Shown here: positions 1-6,429 of the stretch, piece after piece
Position numbering within the stretch: the stretch's first letter is position 1
How the letters are laid out: each line of letters begins with the position of its first letter
Origin: Ruminococcus flavefaciens
Lineage (GTDB): Bacteria; Bacillota; Clostridia; Oscillospirales; Ruminococcaceae
Direction of reading: 5' to 3'
NCBI GenBank assembly: GCA_002348905.1
Contig: DEBW01000078.1
Location: 1-20,006, forward strand
Length of the DNA stretch: 20,006 nt
The notes under the pieces: model-generated
Seen by the model: only the letters and a program-made list of their open reading frames with translations
The model's database searches: none
Told to the model about the DNA's origin: nothing
Program-made: the position numbers and the translations under genes

Positions 1-749
1 TCATACCAGCTCATAAAATGTGAGCGGTAAAGTGCAGGCTCGAATTCCTCTTTTGTTATCGTGCCGCTGCTGTCAATACACAGAATATCGCCTTCAACGC
101 AGTCAATCTTGTTGCTGTTGAATCTGCCGAGACAGGTCTTACCGAGGGCTTTTTTCATTATGCTTTCGGTAGATGCATAGACGTAAAGTCCAAGTGACTG
201 GAAGTGGAGCAGGTACATCGGATTGCTCCCTTTTATAATGTATAAGCTGTTGTCCTGATTGAGAACGGTGAAAGTGAAATTTCCTTGTACTGCCTCAGCC
301 ATGTCTCTGAGACTGTCGAAATCCAGCTTTCCCTGCTGTTCGATAAGCTGCACAGCTATATATGAATCTGTTTCAATATGCGTATCAGGAAGCTTTTTGT
401 CTCTGCGAAGCGTATTGTCATTGTAGAGAACGCCGTTATGTGCAAAAGCGAACTCCTTGTCAGCATGACCTGCGAACGGGTGATTGTTGTAGTTTTTCTT
501 CTTATCCCCCTGAGTCGCAAATCTTGTATGCCCCATGATAGCTTTCGTTGTATCGGGAGCGTTGAAGTGAATCTTGTGAGCAGCCTTTGGGCGTTTGTAT
601 ATAGCGACCTTTCCGTCGTGAACGTAGCTGATACCTGCTGCATCCGTACCTCTTTCCTCAGCTGTGTTTGCCAGTGCCTGTGTCAGTCTTTTCAGTACCT
701 TGTACGGTACGATTCCCTTGTAGTCGAGCCAACCGAATAATGCACACAT
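1..749 (-). CDS. Class II glutamine amidotransferase (partial, 3' end outside window)
   Basis: The frame is open from an ATG at 749 to the left edge (249 complete codons), so the C-terminus is missing. The product starts Met-Cys-Ala-Leu-Phe-Gly, placing the N-terminal nucleophile Cys at residue 2 as in Ntn-type class II glutaminases. Further family motifs are GTDAAGIS, GHTRFATQG, FAHNGVLYN and HIETDSY, which form the glutamine pocket and oxyanion region. By family it hydrolyses glutamine and supplies ammonia to a partner synthetase or ligase. A partner is next door: the amidoligase stop codon lies one base upstream, and the AAGGAGG ribosome site for this gene sits in the last codons of that gene, so the two are cotranscribed and probably translationally coupled. 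The acceptor substrate is unknown. It is not full-length GlmS or PurF as far as can be seen, but the missing end prevents exclusion of a fused domain. Confidence 0.88.
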   Translation of the reverse strand, partial: MCALFGWLDYKGIVPYKVLKRLTQALANTAEERGTDAAGISYVHDGKVAIYKRPKAAHKIHFNAPDTTKAIMGHTRFATQGDKKKNYNNHPFAGHADKEFAFAHNGVLYNDNTLRRDKKLPDTHIETDSYIAVQLIEQQGKLDFDSLRDMAEAVQGNFTFTVLNQDNSLYIIKGSNPMYLLHFQSLGLYVYASTESIMKKALGKTCLGRFNSNKIDCVEGDILCIDSSGTITKEEFEPALYRSHFMSWY

Positions 750-750
750 A

Positions 751-1851
751 TTACATTTCCTCCTTCTGTTCGTTGATATCAGCGTTTACGTACAGTTTGC
801 GTTCCTTGAGATACTGTATCAGCTCGGGTTCTGTGATATCGCTCACAAAGTCCAGCCATGACAGCTTTGCCAGTGAATCATCTGTGTTATAAATTGCAGC
901 ATCGATAATAGCGTTGACAAGTTCCAGAACAGCGATGAAAGTGTTGTATTTCAGCGTACCACGGAACATTCTGAACTCGATTGTAGCGTAGTTCATCAGG
1001 TTTACAGCAGCGTATCGACCGTTGTTGCCTTTCTTAGCTTTGTCCAGAATTTCCCTGCCTGTCTTCTCAAAGCCGTAGCGAGCCGCCCATCTGTTCATGG
1101 CGTACTCGGAGCGGCGTGAGAATTTTAGCAGTTCATTCCAGTGATGCTCCACAAAATACAGGATACGGCTGATAGTCTCGTCCTGTTCCTCACGGTTATC
1201 ACCGAGGCAGTCACGGTTTACATGGACGTGAAGCCCGCAGGTGGATGTCTGATGTGAGCGATAGCCCAGATATATCGCCTTTTTCATTATCTCCTCCCAG
1301 CGGAACTGCTTGTGATAATCAAGGGACATAGGGTGCGTTACCAGCTCCATGCCGTCGTCGAGAGAGCCGTCGCCTTTGATGTAGATATGTTCTTCATCCT
1401 TATTGGCGATAGCGAGAAGTTCATCGGCATTATCGCTGTCTTTGCCTGCTCCATCAATTTCAAGCTCAACACCGAAATATCTTCTGGAATCGCCATAGAA
1501 GATAGGTTCGGGCTTGTATCCGTAGTCGTGGATGCTTCTGTTCTTGTCAACTTCATCGTGGTAACAGTCGCTGCAATAATCGTAACCGTCAAGATGATAG
1601 GCGTCATCTTCGTGGATCAGTGAATCGCAGCAGGAACAGCGTGTATAGTGGTTGTGGTAGCAGGACGAGCAAAGTGTAGTGTATTCATCGCCATAGCTGT
1701 CATCAGTCCAAATAACAGAACCGCAGCGGTCACAGGTGGTGGTGTGGTTTTCGTAGCAATCGGTGCATACGATCTCGCCATTGACTGTCTCATAATCATC
1801 GTCTTCGATAAGTGCTCCGCAGTGTGAGCAGTAAATTTTGTTTTCTTCCAT
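751..1851 (-). CDS. Amidoligase family protein with N-terminal zinc-ribbon repeats
   Basis: The 366-residue product has two parts. Residues about 8-105 hold three CxxC...CxxC units (YCSHC/CTDC, CDRC/CSSC, CSCC/CSDC), a treble-clef or LIM-like zinc-binding array. Residues about 125-340 match the putative amidoligase family (COOH-NH2 ligase, glutamine-synthetase-like fold): FGVELEID, GDGSL followed by ELVTHP, CGLHVHVNR and TIEFRMFRGTL, rich in the acidic and histidine residues expected to bind metal and ATP. Family knowledge predicts ATP-dependent amide or peptide bond formation; the substrate is unknown. The start has a GAGGAGG site just upstream. A class II glutamine amidotransferase follows one base downstream, a known neighbour type for these ligases, suggesting that glutamine-derived ammonia or an amino group is transferred. 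A hairpin with a short T run (1882-1905) separates it from the upstream DUF960 gene. Confidence 0.85.
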   Translation of the reverse strand: MEENKIYCSHCGALIEDDDYETVNGEIVCTDCYENHTTTCDRCGSVIWTDDSYGDEYTTLCSSCYHNHYTRCSCCDSLIHEDDAYHLDGYDYCSDCYHDEVDKNRSIHDYGYKPEPIFYGDSRRYFGVELEIDGAGKDSDNADELLAIANKDEEHIYIKGDGSLDDGMELVTHPMSLDYHKQFRWEEIMKKAIYLGYRSHQTSTCGLHVHVNRDCLGDNREEQDETISRILYFVEHHWNELLKFSRRSEYAMNRWAARYGFEKTGREILDKAKKGNNGRYAAVNLMNYATIEFRMFRGTLKYNTFIAVLELVNAIIDAAIYNTDDSLAKLSWLDFVSDITEPELIQYLKERKLYVNADINEQKEEM

Positions 1852-1881
1852 AGTAGTGTCCTCCTCAGGGCATAAAAATAG

Positions 1882-1905
1882 CCCTCCCGAACCGAATCGG
1901 GAGGG
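1882..1905 (-). terminator. Hairpin between DUF960 gene and amidoligase (terminator or attenuator)
   Basis: Perfect 9-bp arms (CCCTCCCGA / TCGGGAGGG) enclose a 6-nt loop. Read on the minus strand the hairpin follows the DUF960 stop and is followed by CTATTTTTA, a modest U tract, only about 30 bases before the amidoligase start. There is little room for a new promoter, so partial termination (attenuation) within one operon is more likely than a full stop. It also has TTTCTTT on its plus-strand side. Confidence 0.6.
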
Positions 1906-1915
1906 TTTCTTTGTA

Positions 1916-2200
1916 TCAGTATTCTTCTGCTAAAAGCATTGTTGAGTGATCGCCATCGTCTATGATGTAGATTTTGGCTGTGATCGGTGCATCTGAGGGT
2001 ATCAGATACACCATATGGTATTCGGGTTCTTCTGATTTGTGGGATATACTCTGCATCGGGCCTGACGGTTTCAGTTCAAATACCTGCAAATAATCCCGCT
2101 GTTCAGGCAGACGTTCCACACATTCCCACATGAATATCTGTAATTCAAAGGGAATAGTGTTGTCGATGCCGCAGGTAAGGTAGCGTTCATTCGTAAACAT
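1916..2200 (-). CDS. DUF960 family protein
   Basis: This is a 94-residue protein whose start MFTNERYLT, middle LQVFELKPS and end IDDGDHSTMLLAEEY are hallmarks of the DUF960 family, which is common in Firmicutes phages, plasmids and conjugative elements and has no established function. Its length is typical for the family and the ending is intact. A GGAGG ribosome site lies about 5 bases before the ATG. It is the first intact gene of the minus-strand cluster leading into the amidoligase and glutamine amidotransferase. The family role is unknown; association with accessory DNA is the main information it gives. Confidence 0.85.
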   Translation of the reverse strand: MFTNERYLTCGIDNTIPFELQIFMWECVERLPEQRDYLQVFELKPSGPMQSISHKSEEPEYHMVYLIPSDAPITAKIYIIDDGDHSTMLLAEEY

Positions 2201-2227
2201 AGCTTCCTCCTTTCAGTTTGTGTATTG

Positions 2228-2299
2228 CTACGTTCCTATGATCCCGCCGAAGCGGTTTTCTATGCGGTCAGCCATCATCGTATGATCAGTACCTGGCAT
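2228..2299 (-). pseudogene. Possible 3' remnant of a gene upstream of DUF960
   Basis: On the minus strand a 23-codon open stretch (starting MPGTDHTMM, ending FGGIIGT and TAG) lies 27 bases before the DUF960 start. It has ordinary codon use, no ribosome site, and is preceded in frame by TGA at about 2311. It looks like the tail of a longer gene cut off near position 2300. It may mark an old junction between the left gene cluster and the mobilization module, or may be chance. Confidence 0.25.
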
Positions 2300-2626
2300 A
2301 GATACATTTCAATGGTATACAATCGAAAAGAGTTGCTATATCGGAAGATGTGCAGAAGAATTACTTAGACGTGTAAAAGTATTACCTATACAACATATAA
2401 TTGATGGGTAAGTGGTCTTCGGACTGTGAGACTCATTGCAGAATGCTACGATGTCCCCTTCGTGGGGACAGGCAGTAGCCTGCCCGAGTATACGGTAATA
2501 CATTTACCGTATACTGGCAAGCACTGCTTTTAGACCTATGTAAGAGAGACACTGTAAGACTCTATATCTTACAGATACTACACTCTCTATATACTATAAC
2601 ACATATAGAAACAGGAGGAAAACACC
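2300..2626. other. Hairpin-rich non-coding region upstream of mobilization genes; candidate transfer origin
   Basis: No credible gene is seen. Four perfect inverted repeats are crowded into 120 bases: 2452-2470 (7-bp arms TGTCCCC/GGGGACA), 2471-2484 (5-bp arms), 2487-2515 (12-bp arms AGTATACGGTAA/TTACCGTATACT) and 2552-2574 (8-bp arms CTGTAAGA/TCTTACAG). The MobC-like and relaxase genes start directly after it. Transfer origins commonly lie next to relaxase genes and contain inverted repeats beside the nick site, so oriT is the leading interpretation. A replication origin or operator is possible. No nick-site consensus was recognised. Confidence 0.5.
2487..2515. repeat. 12-bp perfect inverted repeat with 5-nt spacer
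   Basis: AGTATACGGTAA (2487-2498) and TTACCGTATACT (2504-2515) are exact reverse complements around TACAT. This is the longest perfect dyad in the candidate oriT region and the best candidate for recognition by the relaxase or its accessory protein. Confidence 0.7.
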
Positions 2627-2905
2627 ATGAGAAAGGCCAAGAGCGACATGAAAACTGTCACCAAGTCCATGAAGATGAAGCCCGAGGATGCTAAAACTTT
2701 AGAGGAAGCTGCTAAGGCTTCTGATATGAGCTTCTCGGCATATGTTACTACACGTGCTCTCCACGCTGATATTTCTGTTACACCTGAAGTGATGTGCAGG
2801 CTGGAGGATATCGTAAATCGTTGTGTCAGAATGGCAGGAAAAGAATGCTCCGAGAAGGAAGAGATAAGAAAGGAGGTCGATCAGCTATGGGAATTATTAA
2901 AGTAA
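2627..2905 (+). CDS. MobC-like relaxosome accessory protein
   Basis: This 92-residue, strongly charged protein carries the pattern of small ribbon-helix-helix mobilization proteins: a basic N-terminus with alternating residues (KTVTKSMKMKPED), then LEEAAKASDMSFSAYVTTRAL, matching the helix-turn-helix part of MobC/antitoxin-type DNA binders, and a C-terminal acidic/basic helix. By analogy it would bind the transfer origin and help the relaxase reach its nick site. The ATG has a good AGGAGG site 8 bases upstream. Its last 19 bases overlap the relaxase start, and the relaxase ribosome site lies inside this gene, so the two are coupled. The assignment rests on size, pattern and neighbour rather than a strong motif. 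Confidence 0.7.
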   Translation: MRKAKSDMKTVTKSMKMKPEDAKTLEEAAKASDMSFSAYVTTRALHADISVTPEVMCRLEDIVNRCVRMAGKECSEKEEIRKEVDQLWELLK

Positions 2906-3399
2906 TCACACATGCTGATGCTGGCGAAGACTATTTAGTCAACTGCTATAACTATGTGACTGATGATCACAATAAGTACTGTGGAGCTGTCAATGTTCGG
3001 AGCGACGATGCTCTGAATCAGTTTATGGCTGTGAGGAAGTACTTCGGTAAGGTCAGTGGAAATCAGGTCGTACACTTTGTTGTCGTGCTTGATACAAGGT
3101 TCTGTAATCTCGAAACTGCTGTGAACGCTGGATACCGCATAGCAAATTTCTTCCGTAATGAGTATCAGCTTCTGTTCGGTGTCCACGAACAGACTATGGA
3201 AAACAGGAAAGGTAAGCCTCGTTCCTTCTATCACATCCACATCGTAATGAATCCCGTCAGCTTTGTAAATGGCAAGATGTATGCGAATAACTGGACTGAT
3301 GTAACTCAGTTCATACAGCACTTACAGCAAGCCACAGGCGACAGCCAATGGAAGTTGGCATTCGGACATGACAAGAGTATCGAAGAACTTTTAGAATGA
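2887..3399 (+). CDS. Minimal relaxase / mobilization endonuclease
   Basis: The 170-residue product has the core of the relaxase/mobilization nuclease domain: YNYVTDD near the N-terminus (Y23 a candidate nucleophile, Y16 and Y21 alternatives), VVHFVVVLD (H63), and the metal-binding motif YHIHIVMNPV with H116, H118 and N122, followed by FVNGKMY. Relaxases nick one strand at oriT, attach to it covalently and lead it into the recipient. An upstream in-frame ATG at 2794 exists, but AAAGGAGG at 2869-2876 points to the ATG at 2887, which also gives a family-like N-terminus. The protein contains only the nuclease domain; most mobilization relaxases have a further 150-300 residues. It ends with an ordinary stop, with no frameshift seen in the following bases, so it may be a compact natural form. 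Confidence 0.82.
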   Translation: MGIIKVITHADAGEDYLVNCYNYVTDDHNKYCGAVNVRSDDALNQFMAVRKYFGKVSGNQVVHFVVVLDTRFCNLETAVNAGYRIANFFRNEYQLLFGVHEQTMENRKGKPRSFYHIHIVMNPVSFVNGKMYANNWTDVTQFIQHLQQATGDSQWKLAFGHDKSIEELLE

Positions 3400-3414
3400 C
3401 ATAATAAGAAAGGC

Positions 3415-3497
3415 GTGTCACTTGACACACCCACAATACAAATCTACAACAGTGACAGCTCTGCTGTACTGGAAGCCCATACAGCAGTTGTTGTCAC
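3415..3497. repeat. Four TGACA/TGTCA half-sites and a hairpin in the leader of the recombinase-like gene
   Basis: GTGTCA (3415-3420) and TGACAC (3423-3428) form a tight dyad. GTGACA (3452-3457) and TGTCAC (3492-3497) form a second pair that brackets an 8-bp perfect stem CTGCTGTA (3461-3468) / TACAGCAG (3480-3487). The block sits in the 129-base gap between the relaxase stop and the next start. It could be an operator, a recombinase-binding site, or an RNA hairpin just ahead of the ribosome site. Confidence 0.5.
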
Positions 3498-3528
3498 AGA
3501 GCTATCAAAACACAAAGGAGGTTCTGTT

Positions 3529-4272
3529 ATGGAACAGAAAGACATATTAGAAGCTATGAAGCGATTGGTGGGGCCAAGCGTACAGGCTGGATGGTTCACA
3601 CCTAAAGAAACGGCTGATCTTGTAGCTGCCAGTTACATGTATGACATCGGAGTTTTCATAAGGCTGAATCTTGCTACAGGGCTTAGTATCGCTGAGATCA
3701 ACGCTCTGCATTGGGATTCCCTTGAATATGATCTGGGCAGCGATTATGAATACTACAACCTCTGCGTAAGCGAGGTGAGATATGATACCCCTTTACCACT
3801 ATGTAACACGCCTAATTATGTAAGAACTGGCTGTTGTCGTAAACTTTCTCTTCCTGTAAATACAGGTCGTGAACTTTTACAGTGGTGTGAGCTTCACGCT
3901 ATACGCAATACTCCGTACATGCTGGTTGAAGAGAATGGAGATCTTATGGCGTGGTATAGACTTTCAAGAAAGTATAATCAGATGATCCGTGCAGCTAATG
4001 TCAGACCGCTCGCATTCGATGCATTGAGAAACACATTTGTATTCAACGCCTTGAATGCAGGTCTTTCCGTTGATGTCATAGAGTTGATACTTGGACTTCA
4101 GCCAAGCTATGAGCTCTCAGAAGCAGAAGCCGCTCAGATCGGGCAGAAATTTGCTTGTGGTTTTCCTGCATCTCTAATTGACGTATTCCCGAGAGTAGAC
4201 TATACCCCTATCGATCCTGAGATACAGTACATCCGTCAAAAGAACGAAAGAATGCTCAAACTTATGTATTGA
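3529..4272 (+). CDS. Catalytically degenerate tyrosine-recombinase-like protein
   Basis: The 247-residue product aligns by eye to the catalytic domain of tyrosine recombinases: GVFIRLNLATGLSIAEINAL corresponds to the Arg-I box, CCRKLSLP to the beta-hairpin with the Lys (K105), and LAFDALRNTF...NAGLSVDVIELILGL to the HxxR...GH region. Key residues are changed: Arg-I is Ser53, the His of HxxR is Asp164 (Arg167 is kept), the GH histidine is Leu190, and no tyrosine sits at the usual distance after it. The reading frame is nevertheless long and clean. It probably keeps the fold and perhaps DNA binding without strand cleavage, acting for example as a regulator or architectural partner. The start at 3529 is chosen for its AAAGGAGG site 7 bases upstream over an in-frame GTG at 3415 without one. 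It follows the relaxase and precedes a terminator. Confidence 0.6.
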   Translation: MEQKDILEAMKRLVGPSVQAGWFTPKETADLVAASYMYDIGVFIRLNLATGLSIAEINALHWDSLEYDLGSDYEYYNLCVSEVRYDTPLPLCNTPNYVRTGCCRKLSLPVNTGRELLQWCELHAIRNTPYMLVEENGDLMAWYRLSRKYNQMIRAANVRPLAFDALRNTFVFNALNAGLSVDVIELILGLQPSYELSEAEAAQIGQKFACGFPASLIDVFPRVDYTPIDPEIQYIRQKNERMLKLMY

Positions 4273-4296
4273 TCCCGCAGTAACCCATTAGCAAAA

Positions 4297-4326
4297 GATT
4301 CCCTGTGGCGGTTGCTACAGGGAATC
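4297..4326. terminator. Bidirectional terminator between convergent genes
   Basis: Perfect 10-bp arms GATTCCCTGT (4297-4306) and ACAGGGAATC (4317-4326) enclose a 10-nt loop. TTTTG follows on the minus strand and ACTTTGTCT on the plus strand. It lies between the ends of the recombinase-like gene (plus) and the 51-residue gene (minus), which fits a shared terminator. Confidence 0.65.
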
Positions 4327-4350
4327 ACTTTGTCTCGTCATTCAAATCGC

Positions 4351-4506
4351 CTATACAGTGCGTTTTGTAGCCATCTCTAGGCAATCATACTTGTATACCT
4401 CACAAACGCTCTTCTCGTCGTAGTAGGGGATCACAACAACGCCTGCACAGATGACTTCAGTACTCTGATATTCAGCCATTTTATAAAGAACACTCTGATT
4501 TTTCAT
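4351..4506 (-). CDS. Small protein (51 aa) coupled to the SUKH-3 protein
   Basis: The product begins MKNQSVLYKMAEYQ and contains a hydrophobic strand CAGVVVIPYYDE. Its ATG overlaps the TGA of the upstream 604-residue gene (ATGA), and AAGGG lies 5 bases upstream, so translation is likely coupled. An upstream in-frame ATG at 4533 exists but would overlap the larger gene by 31 bases. No family is recognised. A small gene coupled to an immunity-domain gene could be a second immunity or antitoxin component, or a regulatory peptide. It is short, so some doubt about expression remains. Confidence 0.55.
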   Translation of the reverse strand: MKNQSVLYKMAEYQSTEVICAGVVVIPYYDEKSVCEVYKYDCLEMATKRTV

Positions 4507-6317
4507 TCCCTTCTCATGGTGACATACTCCCAATTGTCAGCAGCCTTGAAGTTACTCAATAACAAATCAGCAGCCGTTTTAAACTTCTCCGAATTCGTAT
4601 CGAATTTCGTATCGCATATCGAACTACATCTGTATAAAAGTACATCTAGCAATGAATCGTAGCATTGTATGAAACCAAAATTTTGTGTATATATCTTACC
4701 TGTTTCTCCAAGATACACCTTTGCTGGATGCTCATATCCGATATCCCCGATGTAGACAAGGTCATTTCCAGCAAAGGCTTCAACTTCGTATTGTAATGGA
4801 GCAGGATAATCTTCATCATCAAAGTATCTATCGTTATCGTAAGGAGAATAGGACATTGGATACAACTTGAATATGAAACGTCCTGCCTCCTGTAATCCGC
4901 TATCTGTCTCTTCATATAAGGTCCATTCATCATTCAGTCCATAGTATTCTTTCAGAAAGTTCTCCACTCCTGTAGGTAATGTAATGCCGCCTGATTCATA
5001 AAACGCCTTAACTTCGCTCAGATCAACATTTCGTCCCTCATACCAACCTGCTTTTTCAAGACAGATCATCGCTTTCTCTTCCGGTGTTCCTGTCAGCGGA
5101 ATCTTAGCTTGAGTTTCATGATCTATAAGGCGTTTCAGTTCATCAATGGACTCCTTTAAAGCGGGATATGAACGCTTCCTTTTCACATAGAGCCATAATT
5201 CCTGTCTCGTTACGGTATCTGGATCGGGCTTAGGTGGCTCCTGTTGAGTTTGTTCTTCTTTGAAGAATCGCTCCAAAGTCGATTTCAAAACGTTCAAAGT
5301 ATGCTGTTTCTTCTCAAGGCTTAGACATTCTTTGAAGTAAATTTGATTAGTTCTAATGAACTGAATGTTGTGATTGAGGATCAACAACTGGAGTCCGTCG
5401 AGCTTCTTGGGCAATCTAGATAGAGCGTTGTTGGCATCGTCGATATCTTTGTTAAAATCTTCATAGTTGTACATATAGCCAGCTTCTTGAGGTAGCTCTT
5501 CTTTGTGCGGTAATTCTCCCAACTTGGTTGTCGTCTGTTCTATTGATAGATCATCTAAGGGCTTTTTTGTACCAAGGATAGCAGCTATTTCACTCGGAGA
5601 TGGCTTAGAATCGACTTTATAGGCTTGAGGAATACAAGGCGTTGAAGCAACTTGAGTATGAATCTGTGAAGCATCATCTTTCTTACCTAACAGTCTTTCC
5701 TTTATGGAATCCGAGAGAAAGGCCTTTATCTCTTCACTATTTATCTCTTCATCTTTTCCATCACCATTACCAGTAAACAATTGACGAAGAAGTCTCATAT
5801 AGCAGTCATAGAGACGTTTTCCCCAATCAGTAAGATTGCCGGTTGTAATCAGTTTAGCAGGCTCAACTTCCAAATCAAAAAATTTATTCAACCATGTTAA
5901 GGCCTTAGTAAATATATTATCCAAGTCAATCTTGCCCTCGTTTTTGTTCGCATATTTAGGTTCCTCAGTCGTAAAGACATACTCGAAGACGTTTTTGTAA
6001 TTGGTGATTCCATCGCTATTGAAACGCGCCAAGCTAATATCATATCCTTTTAAGTGCAATCTGGCAGGCTGGTATTTTTCATCATCTTCTTGGAGCTTTG
6101 AGTAATCGTAATAAGGTACATTTACACCTACATTGTTAAATATATTCTTTAGTATCGAGCGCAGCATTGCCCTCTTTGTTTTAAGCTCTTCCACAAGCAA
6201 ATCCACAAGCAAACCTCCAATCACGTTAACTGATGACTTCGTTATGCTACAATTCAGAAGAATTTCAGAAATCATTCTGCCGACATTAAAACTGAATTGA
6301 TGTATACTGGAATTCAA
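4503..6317 (-). CDS. Large protein with C-terminal SUKH-3 immunity domain
   Basis: This is a 604-residue cytosolic-looking protein without signal peptide or clear membrane span. Residues about 411-565 resemble the SUKH-3 family: MICLEKAGWYEGRNVDLSEV, then ENFLKEYYGL, LVYIGDIGYEH and KVYLGETGKIYT followed by SLLDVLLYR. SUKH proteins are known immunity proteins for polymorphic toxins and occur in defence contexts. The first about 400 residues are not recognised; they are helical and charged, with a proline-rich linker (QEPPKPDPD, about 359-367) before the SUKH part. SUKH proteins are usually 130-200 residues, so this fusion is unusual. The open frame starts at a TTG (6317) with poor ribosome-site support and an in-frame TAA 18 bases upstream; the ATG at residue 15 (6275) is an alternative. 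It has its own promoter (6398-6426), runs against the surrounding genes and is followed by a coupled 51-residue gene, a typical cargo cassette layout. Confidence 0.75.
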   Translation of the reverse strand: MNSSIHQFSFNVGRMISEILLNCSITKSSVNVIGGLLVDLLVEELKTKRAMLRSILKNIFNNVGVNVPYYDYSKLQEDDEKYQPARLHLKGYDISLARFNSDGITNYKNVFEYVFTTEEPKYANKNEGKIDLDNIFTKALTWLNKFFDLEVEPAKLITTGNLTDWGKRLYDCYMRLLRQLFTGNGDGKDEEINSEEIKAFLSDSIKERLLGKKDDASQIHTQVASTPCIPQAYKVDSKPSPSEIAAILGTKKPLDDLSIEQTTTKLGELPHKEELPQEAGYMYNYEDFNKDIDDANNALSRLPKKLDGLQLLILNHNIQFIRTNQIYFKECLSLEKKQHTLNVLKSTLERFFKEEQTQQEPPKPDPDTVTRQELWLYVKRKRSYPALKESIDELKRLIDHETQAKIPLTGTPEEKAMICLEKAGWYEGRNVDLSEVKAFYESGGITLPTGVENFLKEYYGLNDEWTLYEETDSGLQEAGRFIFKLYPMSYSPYDNDRYFDDEDYPAPLQYEVEAFAGNDLVYIGDIGYEHPAKVYLGETGKIYTQNFGFIQCYDSLLDVLLYRCSSICDTKFDTNSEKFKTAADLLLSNFKAADNWEYVTMRRE

Positions 6318-6356
6318 GGTATGAAGCCATCTGTGTTAATATAAGCTTGAGAATGA

Positions 6357-6380
6357 TGTGTACTATGAAAACAGTACACA
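6357..6380. repeat. Inverted repeat downstream of the cargo promoter
   Basis: TGTGTACT (6357-6364) and AGTACACA (6373-6380) are perfect 8-bp arms around an 8-nt spacer. It lies about 18 bases beyond the -10 box of the minus-strand promoter, within the expected 5' leader, a position fitting a repressor operator or an mRNA hairpin. Confidence 0.55.
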
Positions 6381-6397
6381 AGAAAGAAGTATATCTC

Positions 6398-6426
6398 ATT
6401 ATAGCACATTTCATACAACAACTCAA
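6398..6426 (-). promoter_or_regulatory. Promoter of the SUKH-3 cargo cassette
   Basis: On the minus strand TTGAGT (6426-6421), a 17-base spacer and TATAAT (6403-6398) form a near-consensus sigma-A promoter pointing at the 604-residue gene. Transcription would start near 6391, giving a leader of about 74 bases to the TTG start. Perfect inverted repeats lie on both sides. Confidence 0.75.
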
Positions 6427-6429
6427 CAG

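Noticed and set aside
378..740. 120-residue plus-strand open frame
   Set aside because: It is a shadow of the class II glutamine amidotransferase on the other strand, which has clear motifs, a ribosome site and no in-frame stop.
2440..2590. CRISPR-like repeat cluster
   Set aside because: The repeats are inverted, differ from one another and have no regular spacers; they are hairpins, not a CRISPR array.
2794..2886. N-terminal extension of the relaxase from an upstream ATG
   Set aside because: It lies inside the MobC-like gene in another frame, has no ribosome site, and an ideal AAAGGAGG precedes the ATG at 2887.
3415..3528. GTG-started extension of the recombinase-like protein
   Set aside because: There is no ribosome site at the GTG, the added 38 residues look non-coding and overlap the inverted repeats, and a strong site precedes 3529.
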